Assembly (NCBI GenBank): GCA_037953745.1
Contig: JBAKBP010000207.1
Coordinates: forward strand, 124,001-188,000
Source of the DNA: Lithodes maja
Taxonomy: Eukaryota > Arthropoda > Malacostraca > Decapoda > Lithodidae
Direction of reading: 5' to 3'
Length of the DNA stretch: 64,000 bases
Shown here: one piece after another, positions 39,732 through 49,511 of the stretch
Position numbering within the stretch: the stretch's first letter is position 1
Layout of the letters: the number at the start of each line of letters is the position of its first letter
The notes under the pieces: generated by a model
Seen by the model: the letters and a program-made list of their open reading frames with translations, nothing else
What the model was told of the DNA's origin: nothing
Database searches by the model: none
Position numbers and translations under genes: made by a program

Positions 39732-40196
39732 TTATTTATAGATAATCAATTGACTTTCTGAAGGATTAAGGAGAATGTCTGATATAGAAGAATCAAATTC
39801 TTCAAGAATATTATCTCCATGAACGTCACACATGACACACGTAATCATCTTCGTTTGGAATTGGCTACATGAGCGAACCATACCCTTTACCTTACTGTTA
39901 AAGATGAACGCCTTTGAACCTATATTCGTTATCATGCTAATATGGGTAAAATATCCAGTTCCCAAATCGGAAATATCATAATGGAAGACGGGATTCGAAC
40001 TCTGTTTGCAATCATATTGTTTAAGTATCTGCCACAAATTGTCTATGGTGGCAATAGTCTCTCTGGGTAGTTCATAAAAAAACAAATGCAAAGGAATATT
40101 TGTATATGTTTCATCATTGGAATAATTAGTTATTAAAAGTGTTATAATAGATTGCAATATGTTTATATTTGTAATGTAAAATATTACAGCTTTCAT
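39732..40196 (-). CDS. Hypothetical protein, 154 aa
   Basis: The ATG is at 40196, in an AT-rich region divergent from the Cys-rich gene. A hydrophobic N-terminal stretch (about residues 4-24) could be a membrane anchor, followed by a mixed domain with a C-V-M-C pair near residue 120. No family is recognised. It heads a minus-strand run with the nuclease-like and 284-aa genes. Confidence 0.6.
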   Translation of the reverse strand: MKAVIFYITNINILQSIITLLITNYSNDETYTNIPLHLFFYELPRETIATIDNLWQILKQYDCKQSSNPVFHYDISDLGTGYFTHISMITNIGSKAFIFNSKVKGMVRSCSQFQTKMITCVMCDVHGDNILEEFDSSISDILLNPSESQLIIYK

Positions 40197-40245
40197 TATG
40201 TATGTATATTATTTAATATGAATATATATATATTTATTTATTGTA

Positions 40246-41295
40246 ATGGTTGGTCATTTCATTACAGAGTTACCCCCCATTGGGGATATTCAAAATATAC
40301 ACATAAACCCCTCAAATGTGGACTGTGAGGAGGAATTTGTCCCATGTGACCCTTCCATCGTTCACCGCTCACAATGTATCAAATGTAAAACTATCGATAG
40401 TCAATGTATCGATGTGTCAGGAACCCAAATTGTATCCCTGGATGAATCTTCCATATCGGATGGCAACACATTCCCCCCCGAATTCGGTATCTGTCTCCCA
40501 TCGGAAAAGGGGACACGTGTCGGCGACTTTAACCCCCACACTACCACCATTGTCGCGGGTGTTAAAAAAATCGGGGACCGACAATATGTCCACGCAATCA
40601 CCCAGTGTAAAAATGATGATATAGTCACCAAGCAAACCAACGATGATAGTGGTTCGTATTATTTCCATAGATCCTGCGATAAAATAGTGGCCTGCCAACC
40701 CAATGGATTAATACGACACCCATTTAGGGATGACGAATTAATAATGGATTCGTCACAAATCGATTTCGATCTGCATCAAACTTCCTGTCAATGTCCGGAA
40801 GGATATATATCCTCCAATAATCAATGTAAAAAAACACAACAGGTCCCCAGATGTCAGGTGTATTGGGCCCCCCTAAATATACCCGCCGGTGATAAGAATT
40901 ACAAATGTGTGTGTAATCCAGCCCTTCAAATTAATGCGACCGCCATAGTGGATGAGACCTACGATACCACACATAGCGCTTACACCCAGGAAAACCTGGG
41001 GAATTTTAGGTTTCTCTTGGATAATATATTGCAAGGGTGTGATATGTGTTTACCCCTACCCGGGATAAATTCGAAGAACGCCGCCTTTTCGTATAATTGC
41101 CTCTCCGAAAAGACGGCCGGAGTAACGCCGCAACGGTCGTACGGTGGTCACCTGATCGAATCCCTATTGCTGGTCAAAGACGGGCTCTTAGACACGGGCG
41201 TATATAGAAAATCTGTATATGTTAGGGGGGGGGGTGATCGCCACCAGGGGCAAGGGCAATGTGACCGCCTATTTGGAGGGTATGGATTATTATAA
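40246..41295 (+). CDS. Large Cys-rich virion-surface-type protein, N-terminal part
   Basis: An open frame from an ATG at 40246, ending out of frame just after a G10 run (41225-41234). The product is very rich in Cys. Near the start, D-C...P-C...Q-C-x2-C spacing (about residues 26-45) recalls the N-terminal Cys pattern of per os infectivity factors (PIF-1/2/3) of nuclear arthropod DNA viruses, which are envelope proteins needed for entry. EGF-like C-Q-C-P-E-G and C-V-C-N segments follow (about 184-225). The usual N-terminal anchor is not in this frame, but a hydrophobic stretch is encoded just upstream through a TA-rich tract without an ATG. The protein seems to continue in the frame of 41219-43870. 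The PIF relation is an inference. Confidence 0.7.
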   Translation: MVGHFITELPPIGDIQNIHINPSNVDCEEEFVPCDPSIVHRSQCIKCKTIDSQCIDVSGTQIVSLDESSISDGNTFPPEFGICLPSEKGTRVGDFNPHTTTIVAGVKKIGDRQYVHAITQCKNDDIVTKQTNDDSGSYYFHRSCDKIVACQPNGLIRHPFRDDELIMDSSQIDFDLHQTSCQCPEGYISSNNQCKKTQQVPRCQVYWAPLNIPAGDKNYKCVCNPALQINATAIVDETYDTTHSAYTQENLGNFRFLLDNILQGCDMCLPLPGINSKNAAFSYNCLSEKTAGVTPQRSYGGHLIESLLLVKDGLLDTGVYRKSVYVRGGGDRHQGQGQCDRLFGGYGLL

Positions 41296-43870
41296 TAACA
41301 AAGATTATATTTTACCGGGGGGTGGGGAACCGCCCAACTCGAGTATGAGAGTTATGCGGGCCGCCCCTTTTGGTGTCCATGGTTTGGGTGAAGAGTCGGG
41401 GGATCACGCCCTGGGGTTGATTGCTTCGGCGGGGCGGGTCTATCCCAAGTGTGTATATTCGCGACTGGGTGGTAAGGAGCGAACCGGTGACGACCGCGAG
41501 ATTAAAACTTTTATATCATTGGATAACGATGGCGGACATGAACCGTTTATGCAACGAATAAATGATCCCGGTATAGTAGCCGGAGCTTTTCTGACACCTC
41601 GAATATTCTACCAACAAGCCGAGGAGAGTCTCGTGCCCCCCAGCTCCCTCGCCGATATACCCCTATCGGTACTCAATCATAGACGGGCGGCCAACGCATA
41701 CTGTCTGTTTGACCTCCTAGACTGTACCATCCATAAAAATTATGAAACTTATTGGATGGGTTATCTGAGAAACTTTCGTAACATCTTCCCTTCTTCCGTT
41801 CTTTACGAAGGTATCACAGAGAGTCTAGATGAAATAGATATATTTAATACAATTCAACCAATAGGTGGCCTCCTAATAGAACCGACCAATATAGTCCCCA
41901 GAGAAATTGCTTGGCGGAGAGGTTATGTAGAGGAAGAACTCTGGGCCAATAGCCCGCTATTAACCAATTTCTATGCCGGGGGCAAGTACCTCTTTGGTGG
42001 TCTATTGGAGAAAAATCATCCACACCTTGAACCGGCACTCCCCGTCGGTCCCGGGATTGTGGCCAATTTCAACTCGCATGCCAGCGGGGCCTCTCTCCAA
42101 CAACACCACCGCGACCCTGTCACATATTTGGATTGCAAAGGAGGCCAACCCATAGACTTTGTGGCCACCCAAGTACACGGCACCGAAAACTATTTGAAAG
42201 ATTGCTCCGTCCTAAACCTACCACCAAACATGCCCTGTGGATTTCCGCAACTTGTGGAATTTTCCCAGAGGAATTTCTTATCCAGCGATAGCACCATGGA
42301 CAGATACGGCAATCAGTACGCCAACAAAAATAGGGCCGGTGATATAGAGGATTATCTGGCCAAGGAGTATAATTATGAGGCCGTAAGAGAGGCCGTTTGT
42401 TCCCAGGGTTTTCACGAAACGAGAGGTCAGAAAGTTGGGAGGGGCTTGTATCATCCCCCACCGTGCGTCATGGAGACATTTATACAGCGACAATCGTGTA
42501 CAAATATCGCCATGGTGAAAGACGCCAATTATTCACGTTTAAGCTTGATGCATTTCACACAACACTGTGCCAACTATATCCCCAACCTATTGACCCACTA
42601 CAAATTCCTTCTGAATGGAGACGCCTGGATGGGCGCTAGTCTCAACCAATATCTGTCCATTTTCACGTTTAAAGATCCATACACGTACCCTTGTCCCCCC
42701 TCGGAATCATATCACATTGGCCCGGCCTATGCGCAAGATGCTCGCCACCCTCTAGTTAACCCGCTCAAAAATGTGAAAGATAATTGGGCTTACACATACG
42801 GTTGTTACGATACCGCAGAGGCGCTCTGCCGCGATCGGATGAACGAGGACGATTTGAATGTGGATGAAATTTCCAAGAGCGCGCTACACTCGCGATGCAG
42901 TCGGTATACTCCATACATACTCGAAAAACGCCTACCCCTATCCACGATTGAAAGGTATACGGCCTACTTTAAAATCATAAATAATTATGAGAGTGTGGAA
43001 GATACGATCAATCTGGCCCATTTATTTCTGAGACCCGTAGAGTACACTACAAAAATCCCCCATGCACCCAACGCCTTTGTGGCCACTCCCTATAATCTGA
43101 ACAACATGAATTATCTCTATGGTAGGCAATTACTCGTCCCTTTCCCACCCATTTCCGTTTCCAGTAGCTTCGGTATCCCTCCGGCGGATTGTTCCCCAAA
43201 GTTGAGATACGATATAGCTCATCCTAGAATATACGATAATGCCGAACGTACACGCCTGCTGGAATCTATGGTGACCGTGGGACCCAACACGAACCGATGT
43301 AATATTCTCAATTCTAGAGACGATGGACCGGGTGATATAATTCTACAACTGGGCGTCACCGTGAGCGACTCTCGGATGCCTGGTGTATCTACGTTCGTTC
43401 ACAATTATCCCGTTAAACTCCCTAGCAGATATGGCTACGAATGTGGACAGGTGGTGGCTGAGGGTACCTGCGGATTTGGCGGCTTCTTAACTGGGTATAG
43501 ACCGTGGCATCTCAATAATCCGAGTGGGTGGTTAGACGGTTTTACGACTCGATCGCCTACGGAAAATTACGATTTGGATTTTTTCTTTACCGATTTTAAA
43601 AAACCCAAGGCGGTATTCAAATCATTTATAAAACACTATGGGTCCGGAATGTTATTTAAGATTGCCGGTTCATCTGAAAGTAATACGGCCAGTTTCCCAA
43701 TGTGTAGCAGATATTCATATGGGTCTTACCCCTTCACCCGCCAAATGACTGACCAAGTGTCTCAACCTAGAGCCGTTATGGGTTTCTCTGATATGGGTGT
43801 GGGTGCCACCCCTCGTCCCATTATACACATGGAAGAGACCTCTCTAAATCCCGATATTGGGGTGAGCTAA
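41219..43870 (+). CDS. Large Cys-rich virion-surface-type protein, C-terminal part in a shifted frame
   Basis: This frame opens just before the G10 homopolymer and runs 883 codons. Its real start is almost certainly in the preceding frame, since composition and Cys content continue without a break and it has no leader of its own. It has many single Cys (likely disulfides), several N-x-S/T sites and Gly/Pro/Tyr-rich stretches, and no hydrophobic C-terminal anchor. The combined gene would be about 1,200 aa, longer than typical PIF-1 or PIF-2, so it could be a fusion or another envelope protein. A one-base length difference in the G10 tract (natural, sequencing or decay) separates the parts. It is GC-richer and strongly coding-like compared with the flanks. 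Confidence 0.75.
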   Translation: MLGGGVIATRGKGNVTAYLEGMDYYNNKDYILPGGGEPPNSSMRVMRAAPFGVHGLGEESGDHALGLIASAGRVYPKCVYSRLGGKERTGDDREIKTFISLDNDGGHEPFMQRINDPGIVAGAFLTPRIFYQQAEESLVPPSSLADIPLSVLNHRRAANAYCLFDLLDCTIHKNYETYWMGYLRNFRNIFPSSVLYEGITESLDEIDIFNTIQPIGGLLIEPTNIVPREIAWRRGYVEEELWANSPLLTNFYAGGKYLFGGLLEKNHPHLEPALPVGPGIVANFNSHASGASLQQHHRDPVTYLDCKGGQPIDFVATQVHGTENYLKDCSVLNLPPNMPCGFPQLVEFSQRNFLSSDSTMDRYGNQYANKNRAGDIEDYLAKEYNYEAVREAVCSQGFHETRGQKVGRGLYHPPPCVMETFIQRQSCTNIAMVKDANYSRLSLMHFTQHCANYIPNLLTHYKFLLNGDAWMGASLNQYLSIFTFKDPYTYPCPPSESYHIGPAYAQDARHPLVNPLKNVKDNWAYTYGCYDTAEALCRDRMNEDDLNVDEISKSALHSRCSRYTPYILEKRLPLSTIERYTAYFKIINNYESVEDTINLAHLFLRPVEYTTKIPHAPNAFVATPYNLNNMNYLYGRQLLVPFPPISVSSSFGIPPADCSPKLRYDIAHPRIYDNAERTRLLESMVTVGPNTNRCNILNSRDDGPGDIILQLGVTVSDSRMPGVSTFVHNYPVKLPSRYGYECGQVVAEGTCGFGGFLTGYRPWHLNNPSGWLDGFTTRSPTENYDLDFFFTDFKKPKAVFKSFIKHYGSGMLFKIAGSSESNTASFPMCSRYSYGSYPFTRQMTDQVSQPRAVMGFSDMGVGATPRPIIHMEETSLNPDIGVS
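41225..41234. repeat. G10 homopolymer at the frame break
   Basis: Ten consecutive G in the zone where the two halves of the Cys-rich gene change frame. It is the only obvious slippage site in the overlap. Confidence 0.85.
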
Positions 43871-44007
43871 GATGTAGTAGAAACATAATGGGCTTTAAAT
43901 CCAACCCCCCCCTAAAACTAGCCCAGCGTTATTTTTCTCCGAACATATTTTACACAAAGTGAATTGGCGACACAAAACGGGATTTATGTTATATATATTA
44001 TATATTC

Positions 44008-44880
44008 CTAGGGGGCTGAAATGAACGTCCTTGGTCCCGATAGGAGCGCACTGTGATTAATATAGGTAAACACATGGGAATCAACTCGTTGCAAATTACT
44101 TATGACAAAATAATCTCTAAAAAGTAAAAAGGCTACATGTTTATTTAGTCTATAATCAAACCTAAATATATTTTCCTCTATTTGCCGACAAATAATATCC
44201 GTTATGTAAGCGTTCAATTTTGTAAGGCTCGTTTGGTGGGGTATACCCTTCGATTTGTTCATAACTATGAGATTGGTATTGACCAAGATGTCTACGATCT
44301 CTATGGGTGTTATGGAATTACTTATCTGGGCTAATAGTTTATTATAGAATAATAAAAAAATAACACACAAACTAAATTTAGAGAAGGTAAAAAACTCTCT
44401 ACATTTCTCCCCCACGTACTTTCCTTTGGCTTGAAATAATACCCCGAATAGATTCTGGGTCTGTAAATTATATTTTTTACATAGATAATCTTTAACGTAT
44501 AGACATAGAGCCTTCATTGTAAATTTATTGTTGGTATAAACACGATCCATATCTAATAGTATACTATTATTCTGCATTGACACCAAATAAGTTTGGTTAC
44601 ATGGCGCATTTAATGTATACAAAGAAAGTTTATGTAGAGCATTTTCGTCCATAGATAATAGTGTTCTATTGGATAGAATGCATATAATCTCGCTGGGATT
44701 GGCTCTCGTATCGTCTACACATCCAACTCGCCAACCTAAAGTGTCAGATACTCGAATGTGTTCATCGCTAATAAAATCGGTATAAGTCTTTGAATTTATC
44801 TCGTCTAGTTTTGATAAACACATATATTCAGATATAGTAAATAAATTTTCACAGGTGATAAATATGTTATCCCCCATCAT
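44008..44880 (-). CDS. Hypothetical protein, 290 aa
   Basis: The start is taken at the ATG at 44880, the first of an in-frame Met pair's neighbourhood; a TTG eight codons upstream is less likely. The protein is mixed, with several Cys and a hydrophobic stretch (about residues 170-187, F-S-L-C-V-I-F-L-L-F) that could be a transmembrane or core helix. No motif is recognised. It converges with the Cys-rich gene (138-base gap) and is divergent from the 79-aa gene with 41 bases between starts. Confidence 0.65.
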   Translation of the reverse strand: MMGDNIFITCENLFTISEYMCLSKLDEINSKTYTDFISDEHIRVSDTLGWRVGCVDDTRANPSEIICILSNRTLLSMDENALHKLSLYTLNAPCNQTYLVSMQNNSILLDMDRVYTNNKFTMKALCLYVKDYLCKKYNLQTQNLFGVLFQAKGKYVGEKCREFFTFSKFSLCVIFLLFYNKLLAQISNSITPIEIVDILVNTNLIVMNKSKGIPHQTSLTKLNAYITDIICRQIEENIFRFDYRLNKHVAFLLFRDYFVISNLQRVDSHVFTYINHSALLSGPRTFISAP

Positions 44881-44921
44881 ATTCAAATCTTTAACAAAGA
44901 GCAAATAAATATTTACGGAAA

Positions 44922-45161
44922 ATGGATAATATTATCGAATATATAATAAAAGATTCCTTTAAGGAGTTGAAAGAATACGATTCGGGAAAAACAAATGTTT
45001 ACCATTCGAATGATCTAGGTATATCTTTTTTACCCGTAAGTACTCGGTCAAAGCTGGCCATATCGAGAGAAGATCATGATATATTGAAATCTATCTTCAC
45101 TAATGATTTGGATACACATCTCCGAAAAGCCGCTAAACGAATTCGAGATGAAAGTCTCTGA
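44922..45161 (+). CDS. Hypothetical small protein, 79 aa
   Basis: The ATG is at 44922. It is helical, with an acidic first third and a basic C-terminal helix (R-K-A-A-K-R-I-R). No membrane segment or recognised family. The 3' end overlaps the convergent 247-aa gene by 29 bases. The basic tail could bind nucleic acid, but this is speculation. Confidence 0.55.
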   Translation: MDNIIEYIIKDSFKELKEYDSGKTNVYHSNDLGISFLPVSTRSKLAISREDHDILKSIFTNDLDTHLRKAAKRIRDESL

Positions 45162-45876
45162 TGGGTTTATCGGTGATTGTAGTTGTTGGTTTGTTTGTTG
45201 TATTCCATATATAGAGATGGGTGTTGATAAAAATAAATAACATATTCTTATCATTATCATCGGGGGTAATATAACCGAGGAATGCATGGGTTACTTTGTC
45301 GGTGTCTATATGGGTATGGGCCAAGTTAACCATTTCAGATGTGAAATCTAGACACTTGTTTTTAATAGCTGTGATATTATTTGGAAAATATTTGGTCCAC
45401 TTATCATCTATACACGATGCGTATTTTTGTAAATTTAAAATTGACTTTTTTATATTATTAAAATTTTGAAAAATTTGAGCGACCTCCGTTAGGTAAAACT
45501 TCAATATTAATTTAAAAGGTTGATTTACTTTAATATTTTGATTCCCGAAAAGGTTGTTTTTGTTAACATGGAGCGACCAATTTTTTGTATAGTGGATCCA
45601 ATCCGATTCTAAAAGGATTTTATTACTATTGCGAAAGTTATTTAGTACTTTCTTTTTATTTGTGAATATATTATTATTTACATTGTCCGGGCCAAAGTGC
45701 ATTTCTAACAATTGAACTATATTTTTCGGTGTATCGTTTGCTTGCCTCATAATAAAACAATGCAGAATGATTTCGGCGTGGTCCTCTAATCCTACCGATT
45801 CCTTTAGAGCAAAAATTGTGGGATATTTGGACAATGTTTGTCTGTATTGTATAAAAAATTGCATTAGTAGATCCAT
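45133..45876 (-). CDS. Hypothetical protein, 247 aa
   Basis: The ATG is at 45876. Predominantly helical, Asn/Lys/Phe-rich, with two Cys-containing turns and no signal peptide or recognised motif. The uninterrupted frame, compact overlap with the 79-aa gene and a divergent position relative to the 46031 gene support it. Its start is about 150 bases from that gene's start, so the spacer probably holds both promoters. Confidence 0.65.
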   Translation of the reverse strand: MDLLMQFFIQYRQTLSKYPTIFALKESVGLEDHAEIILHCFIMRQANDTPKNIVQLLEMHFGPDNVNNNIFTNKKKVLNNFRNSNKILLESDWIHYTKNWSLHVNKNNLFGNQNIKVNQPFKLILKFYLTEVAQIFQNFNNIKKSILNLQKYASCIDDKWTKYFPNNITAIKNKCLDFTSEMVNLAHTHIDTDKVTHAFLGYITPDDNDKNMLFIFINTHLYIWNTTNKPTTTITDKPIRDFHLEFV

Positions 45877-45962
45877 TTATGATACTTTTAACAAATCTTC
45901 TTTATATATTTATTAGCAAATCATTGAAAATTATCATACATCTATTTTTTTTGTATTGGATG

Positions 45963-45978
45963 TATATAAAGGGTCAGT
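45963..45978 (+). promoter_or_regulatory. TATA box plus initiator
   Basis: TATATAAA at 45963-45970 is followed by TCAGT at 45974-45978, which matches the arthropod initiator, though the spacing is shorter than the usual 25-30 bases. The ATG of the next gene is 53 bases downstream. This placement decides against reading the gene from the in-frame TTG at 45956. Confidence 0.5.
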
Positions 45979-46030
45979 CGCGCTATGGGTGGTACCCACA
46001 AACAAAATATCTCCCACCCTTTTCTTCACA

Positions 46031-48067
46031 ATGGAGGAATCACCGGAAGCCCTGGAAAATTATATCATAGAAAGCATCGAAGAACAAAAGTCACGTTTGA
46101 ATATATCGGATGTGGATAGTAATCGTCTGGTGCGCGAAATAAAGCATATTATATTGGGCGAAAACGAGAATGAAGCTTCTACTTATAATGAACTAAAGAA
46201 AATGAAAACTAAGCTTGATAATTGTAGAGAGATTATAGCGGCGTATGACGACTTGGATTATCTCTCGGATGAATATCTCGTGACACAGGGAATTGTGTTT
46301 AGCGAAAAAAGATCACAGTTAATATTCTATCTCGACTATTTGATATGTGTCAAAGATATATGGTATATATTTGAAAGGATGTATTCTATTTTGAAACATC
46401 TCAATGCTACAAGTGTTCGCATAGAAAACAAGGAATACAGTAGAGAAAATAACATGTATGGTACAATTCGGCCAATGTTTATGGTAAAGGGACGGCAAGT
46501 GAACTTTGTATTTTATTATGTGGGCATCGGTAACATTGAGAGATCGGAAGATCTTTCTCTGGGGGTTTGGTATAAAAATTCCTTTGAGGAATATGATGAA
46601 AAGGGGTCAAACGATAGACATGTTAAGGAGGTTACTACCATACCCAAACAGACAAAATGGTTGACAATTGTTCCCAGTGGCAATGCAAACATGCGGGCTG
46701 GACATATTTTGGAGGACCTTATAAATTACTTTAATCAGATTAGTAACAAAGATTATAAGAGTTGTGTCAATCTTAACTCCATTCTTCGCAATGACGACTA
46801 CATTTTTACCAAGATACGCATTTTATGGCAATACTTCAACTTTCGGCCTCCACCAGTCACCATGATTATATTGGAAATGTCTATAACCACGTTATTTTGC
46901 AACTTATTTTTATCAGAAGATACCACAGAATCTTCCATATTTAAGATGGAAAAGTCTAATGACGTGTGCCGGACACCTTTCCGGCCAAATTTGATGAAAG
47001 TGAGCTCTCACTATACATATAAACAAAGATTGCTGTGTCCTATCAATTCCGGTTGTATTCCGGGGTGTAAAAACGACGGTAACCATGGAACTCACGATAT
47101 TGACTATAGCATTCTAAATGTTGGCACCAAAGCTATTCCTCTGCCACCATCAATGATTCTGAGTAAATCGCAGCTACATACTCAGAATGGAAACCAGCAG
47201 AATTGCGTGGGTCGCTTTTTTACCAGCCATATAATGCACTGTCCTAAAATTGTACCAATTCTGGACACTGGAAATTCTTACAATAAATATATAATAGAAA
47301 AACTTACAATACAAGGCTATAAAAGCAAGCAAATAATAACACTAAATAAGAGGCCATTCCAGGACATTACGAATAAAGATGGCAACTTTATTGATGGTTT
47401 AACAATGAAGAAAATCCCGGACATTTTAACAAACATGAAGTCTATCAAGAAACCCCTCAGTGATATATTGATAGAAATACCCTTTTATTTAAAGTATATG
47501 GATTCAAATATTGAACCTTTGAACAATTATTTTGAAGACCTATCATCTTCCAAATTAAAAGTTCACCTATCCAACATGGCAATGTTGAGACCTCTTAGAA
47601 TGGGGACGGGAAATAAAGTTAAAATTTTTTGGGGCTCTTTCTATAATATTTCTGTAAAATGGGGACCCCCTGGAAGCTCTGTAATGTTACTAAGTCCCGT
47701 AGCCCATATATATAGTTTAGGAATGTGTCTCAATGCATATATAAAGTCTAATGATTTTGATATACCTAGACCAACCGAGGATAAGGATAAGATAAGCATA
47801 TACGAACAGGACGACTCTAATTTAATAAAAGAGTATATGAATAAAATATCTACCGCAAGTACATCCAACCAAAATAAACATGGCTTACAAGACGATGAGG
47901 ATGACGAAATAGACCATGATATATCGATAAAAAGGGGTAAATTTGGAGAGAATGGTCAAATAGGTGATGATGATGATGATGATGATGGTGATGGTGATGA
48001 TGGTGATGATGATGACGATGGTGGAAATCCCTTGTATGTATTTAAAAATAATAATAACGATGACTGA
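46031..48067 (+). CDS. Hypothetical protein with acidic tail, 678 aa
   Basis: ATG at 46031, preceded by a promoter-like region; upstream in-frame codons reach a TTG at 45956 that lies on the TATA box. The N-terminal 130 residues are helical and coiled-coil-prone. A Cys-rich stretch around residue 335-352 (L-C-P-I-N-S-G-C-I-P-G-C) could bind metal. A second conserved-looking block (about 470-575) is followed by a disordered tail with an R-G-K-F motif and poly-Asp/Gly runs from a GAT microsatellite. Acidic tails of this kind occur in viral DNA-binding or packaging proteins, but no family is recognised. Confidence 0.75.
   Translation: MEESPEALENYIIESIEEQKSRLNISDVDSNRLVREIKHIILGENENEASTYNELKKMKTKLDNCREIIAAYDDLDYLSDEYLVTQGIVFSEKRSQLIFYLDYLICVKDIWYIFERMYSILKHLNATSVRIENKEYSRENNMYGTIRPMFMVKGRQVNFVFYYVGIGNIERSEDLSLGVWYKNSFEEYDEKGSNDRHVKEVTTIPKQTKWLTIVPSGNANMRAGHILEDLINYFNQISNKDYKSCVNLNSILRNDDYIFTKIRILWQYFNFRPPPVTMIILEMSITTLFCNLFLSEDTTESSIFKMEKSNDVCRTPFRPNLMKVSSHYTYKQRLLCPINSGCIPGCKNDGNHGTHDIDYSILNVGTKAIPLPPSMILSKSQLHTQNGNQQNCVGRFFTSHIMHCPKIVPILDTGNSYNKYIIEKLTIQGYKSKQIITLNKRPFQDITNKDGNFIDGLTMKKIPDILTNMKSIKKPLSDILIEIPFYLKYMDSNIEPLNNYFEDLSSSKLKVHLSNMAMLRPLRMGTGNKVKIFWGSFYNISVKWGPPGSSVMLLSPVAHIYSLGMCLNAYIKSNDFDIPRPTEDKDKISIYEQDDSNLIKEYMNKISTASTSNQNKHGLQDDEDDEIDHDISIKRGKFGENGQIGDDDDDDDGDGDDGDDDDDGGNPLYVFKNNNNDD
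47962..48025. repeat. GAT microsatellite encoding poly-Asp
   Basis: Tandem GAT/GGT triplets in the C-terminal tail of the 678-aa protein; triplet period, frame-neutral. Confidence 0.8.
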
Positions 48068-48159
48068 CCAACCCAATAACTCACCAATGTATTATTGTTT
48101 TACGGCTTCGCTTCGGGGTTATATTATACGACCTTTTTTTTAATATTTAGAGCCATATT

Positions 48160-48234
48160 GTGTGCATGGTGTGGTATAATATTTTTACAATAAACTTTAT
48201 ATAACCAGAACACTAGTTTCGTTTCAACCTTGAG
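48160..48234 (-). repeat. Inverted diverged copy of the 3' end of the gene at 3.0-3.5 kb
   Basis: The reverse complement aligns with 3401-3480 at roughly 80% identity, including an AAGTTTATT block and the ACACCATGCACACA block. It lies immediately left of the second integrase-like unit. No gene remains around it. Confidence 0.7.
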
Positions 48235-48239
48235 TCTCA

Positions 48240-49290
48240 GTTTATAATATCTCTTTATTGGCATATATCCATATTTTTTAATATATCTTTAGGAAATATA
48301 ATCTGGTTATATTTTCGAACCTGGAAGTGGAATTTGTCGAGGTTCAATTTTATGAACTTTGAGTCTCGAACCTGGAAGTGGGCTTCTTTGTCGAGGTTCA
48401 TTTTTATGAGATTTTTTCGAACCTGGAAGTGTCTTAGTCGAGGTTCAATTTTATGAGCTTTGAGTCTCGAACTATCTCATAAGACAAAAAACCGACTAAA
48501 TGAGGTTCTTGGTAATATTCGATGAAATCAGTTATCCAAGGACTGGTGGGTGGTGAGGGTCGTTTGGTACTACAACCGACGGACAATCAATCAGAAAGAA
48601 AAATTTGTGAAATGATAGATAGAGTCAAGAACTAGGGTAAACATTCTAAAAAAACTCTATGTTTACGAGGGAGAGCTCCTTTAAATTCTCCAGTCGAGTG
48701 AAAAATGGAACTTTTGTGATAGAGGTGATTGCAGTCGGAAATGGGGTCCAATGTATGGCCCCAAGTAAAAAATATTCATGGTTGTTCACGACACGTGGAT
48801 GTACCCCCGATGAAAAGACAACGACTTTCCAATCCAGTGTTTCTCCAATATTACCGAGGAGAAAGAGGTACACCGATTCGTTCGAATTCGGAAAGTCGTG
48901 AACACTCCCGACAGATACTTCCCCCATTATCACCAATTATATACCCTCATAGTAGTAGTCAGGACTTCCAATCCAGTGTTTCTCCAATATTATCGAGGAC
49001 CGAATCGTTCGAATTCGGCGAATTTGTGGGAACTCTCGACAATCACTTCCCCCCATTATCACCAATTGTGTGCCCTATGAATTGGACCTCAACAAGTGTA
49101 AATATGGACACTCATACCGATATACAGCATCAGTCATCTACATCCCAAGCCAGCACTTCAAATTCTCCAATATTTTGGAGAAAGAGACAAAAGGTAAAAC
49201 TCAACAAACTAAAACTTAAACAAAGATATATACTATATATAATTATAAAGTCAAAATCGCTACATTTATTAAACTGAAATTACAAGTTCT
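48240..49290 (+). pseudogene. Decayed integrase-like unit, copy 2
   Basis: The leader (48240-48580) matches 34150-34400, here carrying an extra tandem insert. The former ATG region near 48560-48590 is altered. Fragments of the zinc and core region (about 48600-48800) match the start of the gene and 35035-35140, with a large deletion between and several stops. The altered L-Q-S-S-E motif is present here too. From about 48830 two repeat units and the Pro/Tyr-rich tail follow, the tail still open in places. No continuous frame remains. Confidence 0.8.
48315..48475. repeat. Tandem repeat in the copy-2 leader
   Basis: Three imperfect units share TCGAACCTGGAAGTG, then a GTCGAGGTTCA block and a TTTTATGA block, with periods of about 50 bases. 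The intact unit has only one relative of this block near 34285-34310. Confidence 0.75.
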
Positions 49291-49511
49291 TCTCTTGATT
49301 TGACCACTGGTTATGACAAGAGTTTTTAATGGTGGTAAATTGTGATTAAGTGATAAAGCTAAATATTTATAAGGTCTCTTATGACTAACATTTAGATAAT
49401 TATACATTTAATATTAAAATTATTTTCAATTTCGTAAATAGAATATTTATTAATTTTTAACCCTCTCGGATATATGATGCAATTTTGAGCCTATTAGGGA
49501 TACTTTAAAAC

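Noticed and set aside
41219..41300. Programmed ribosomal frameshift at the G10 run
   Set aside because: No slippery heptamer of the usual type with a clear downstream structure is visible, and similar homopolymer breaks occur in other genes, so decay or error is simpler.
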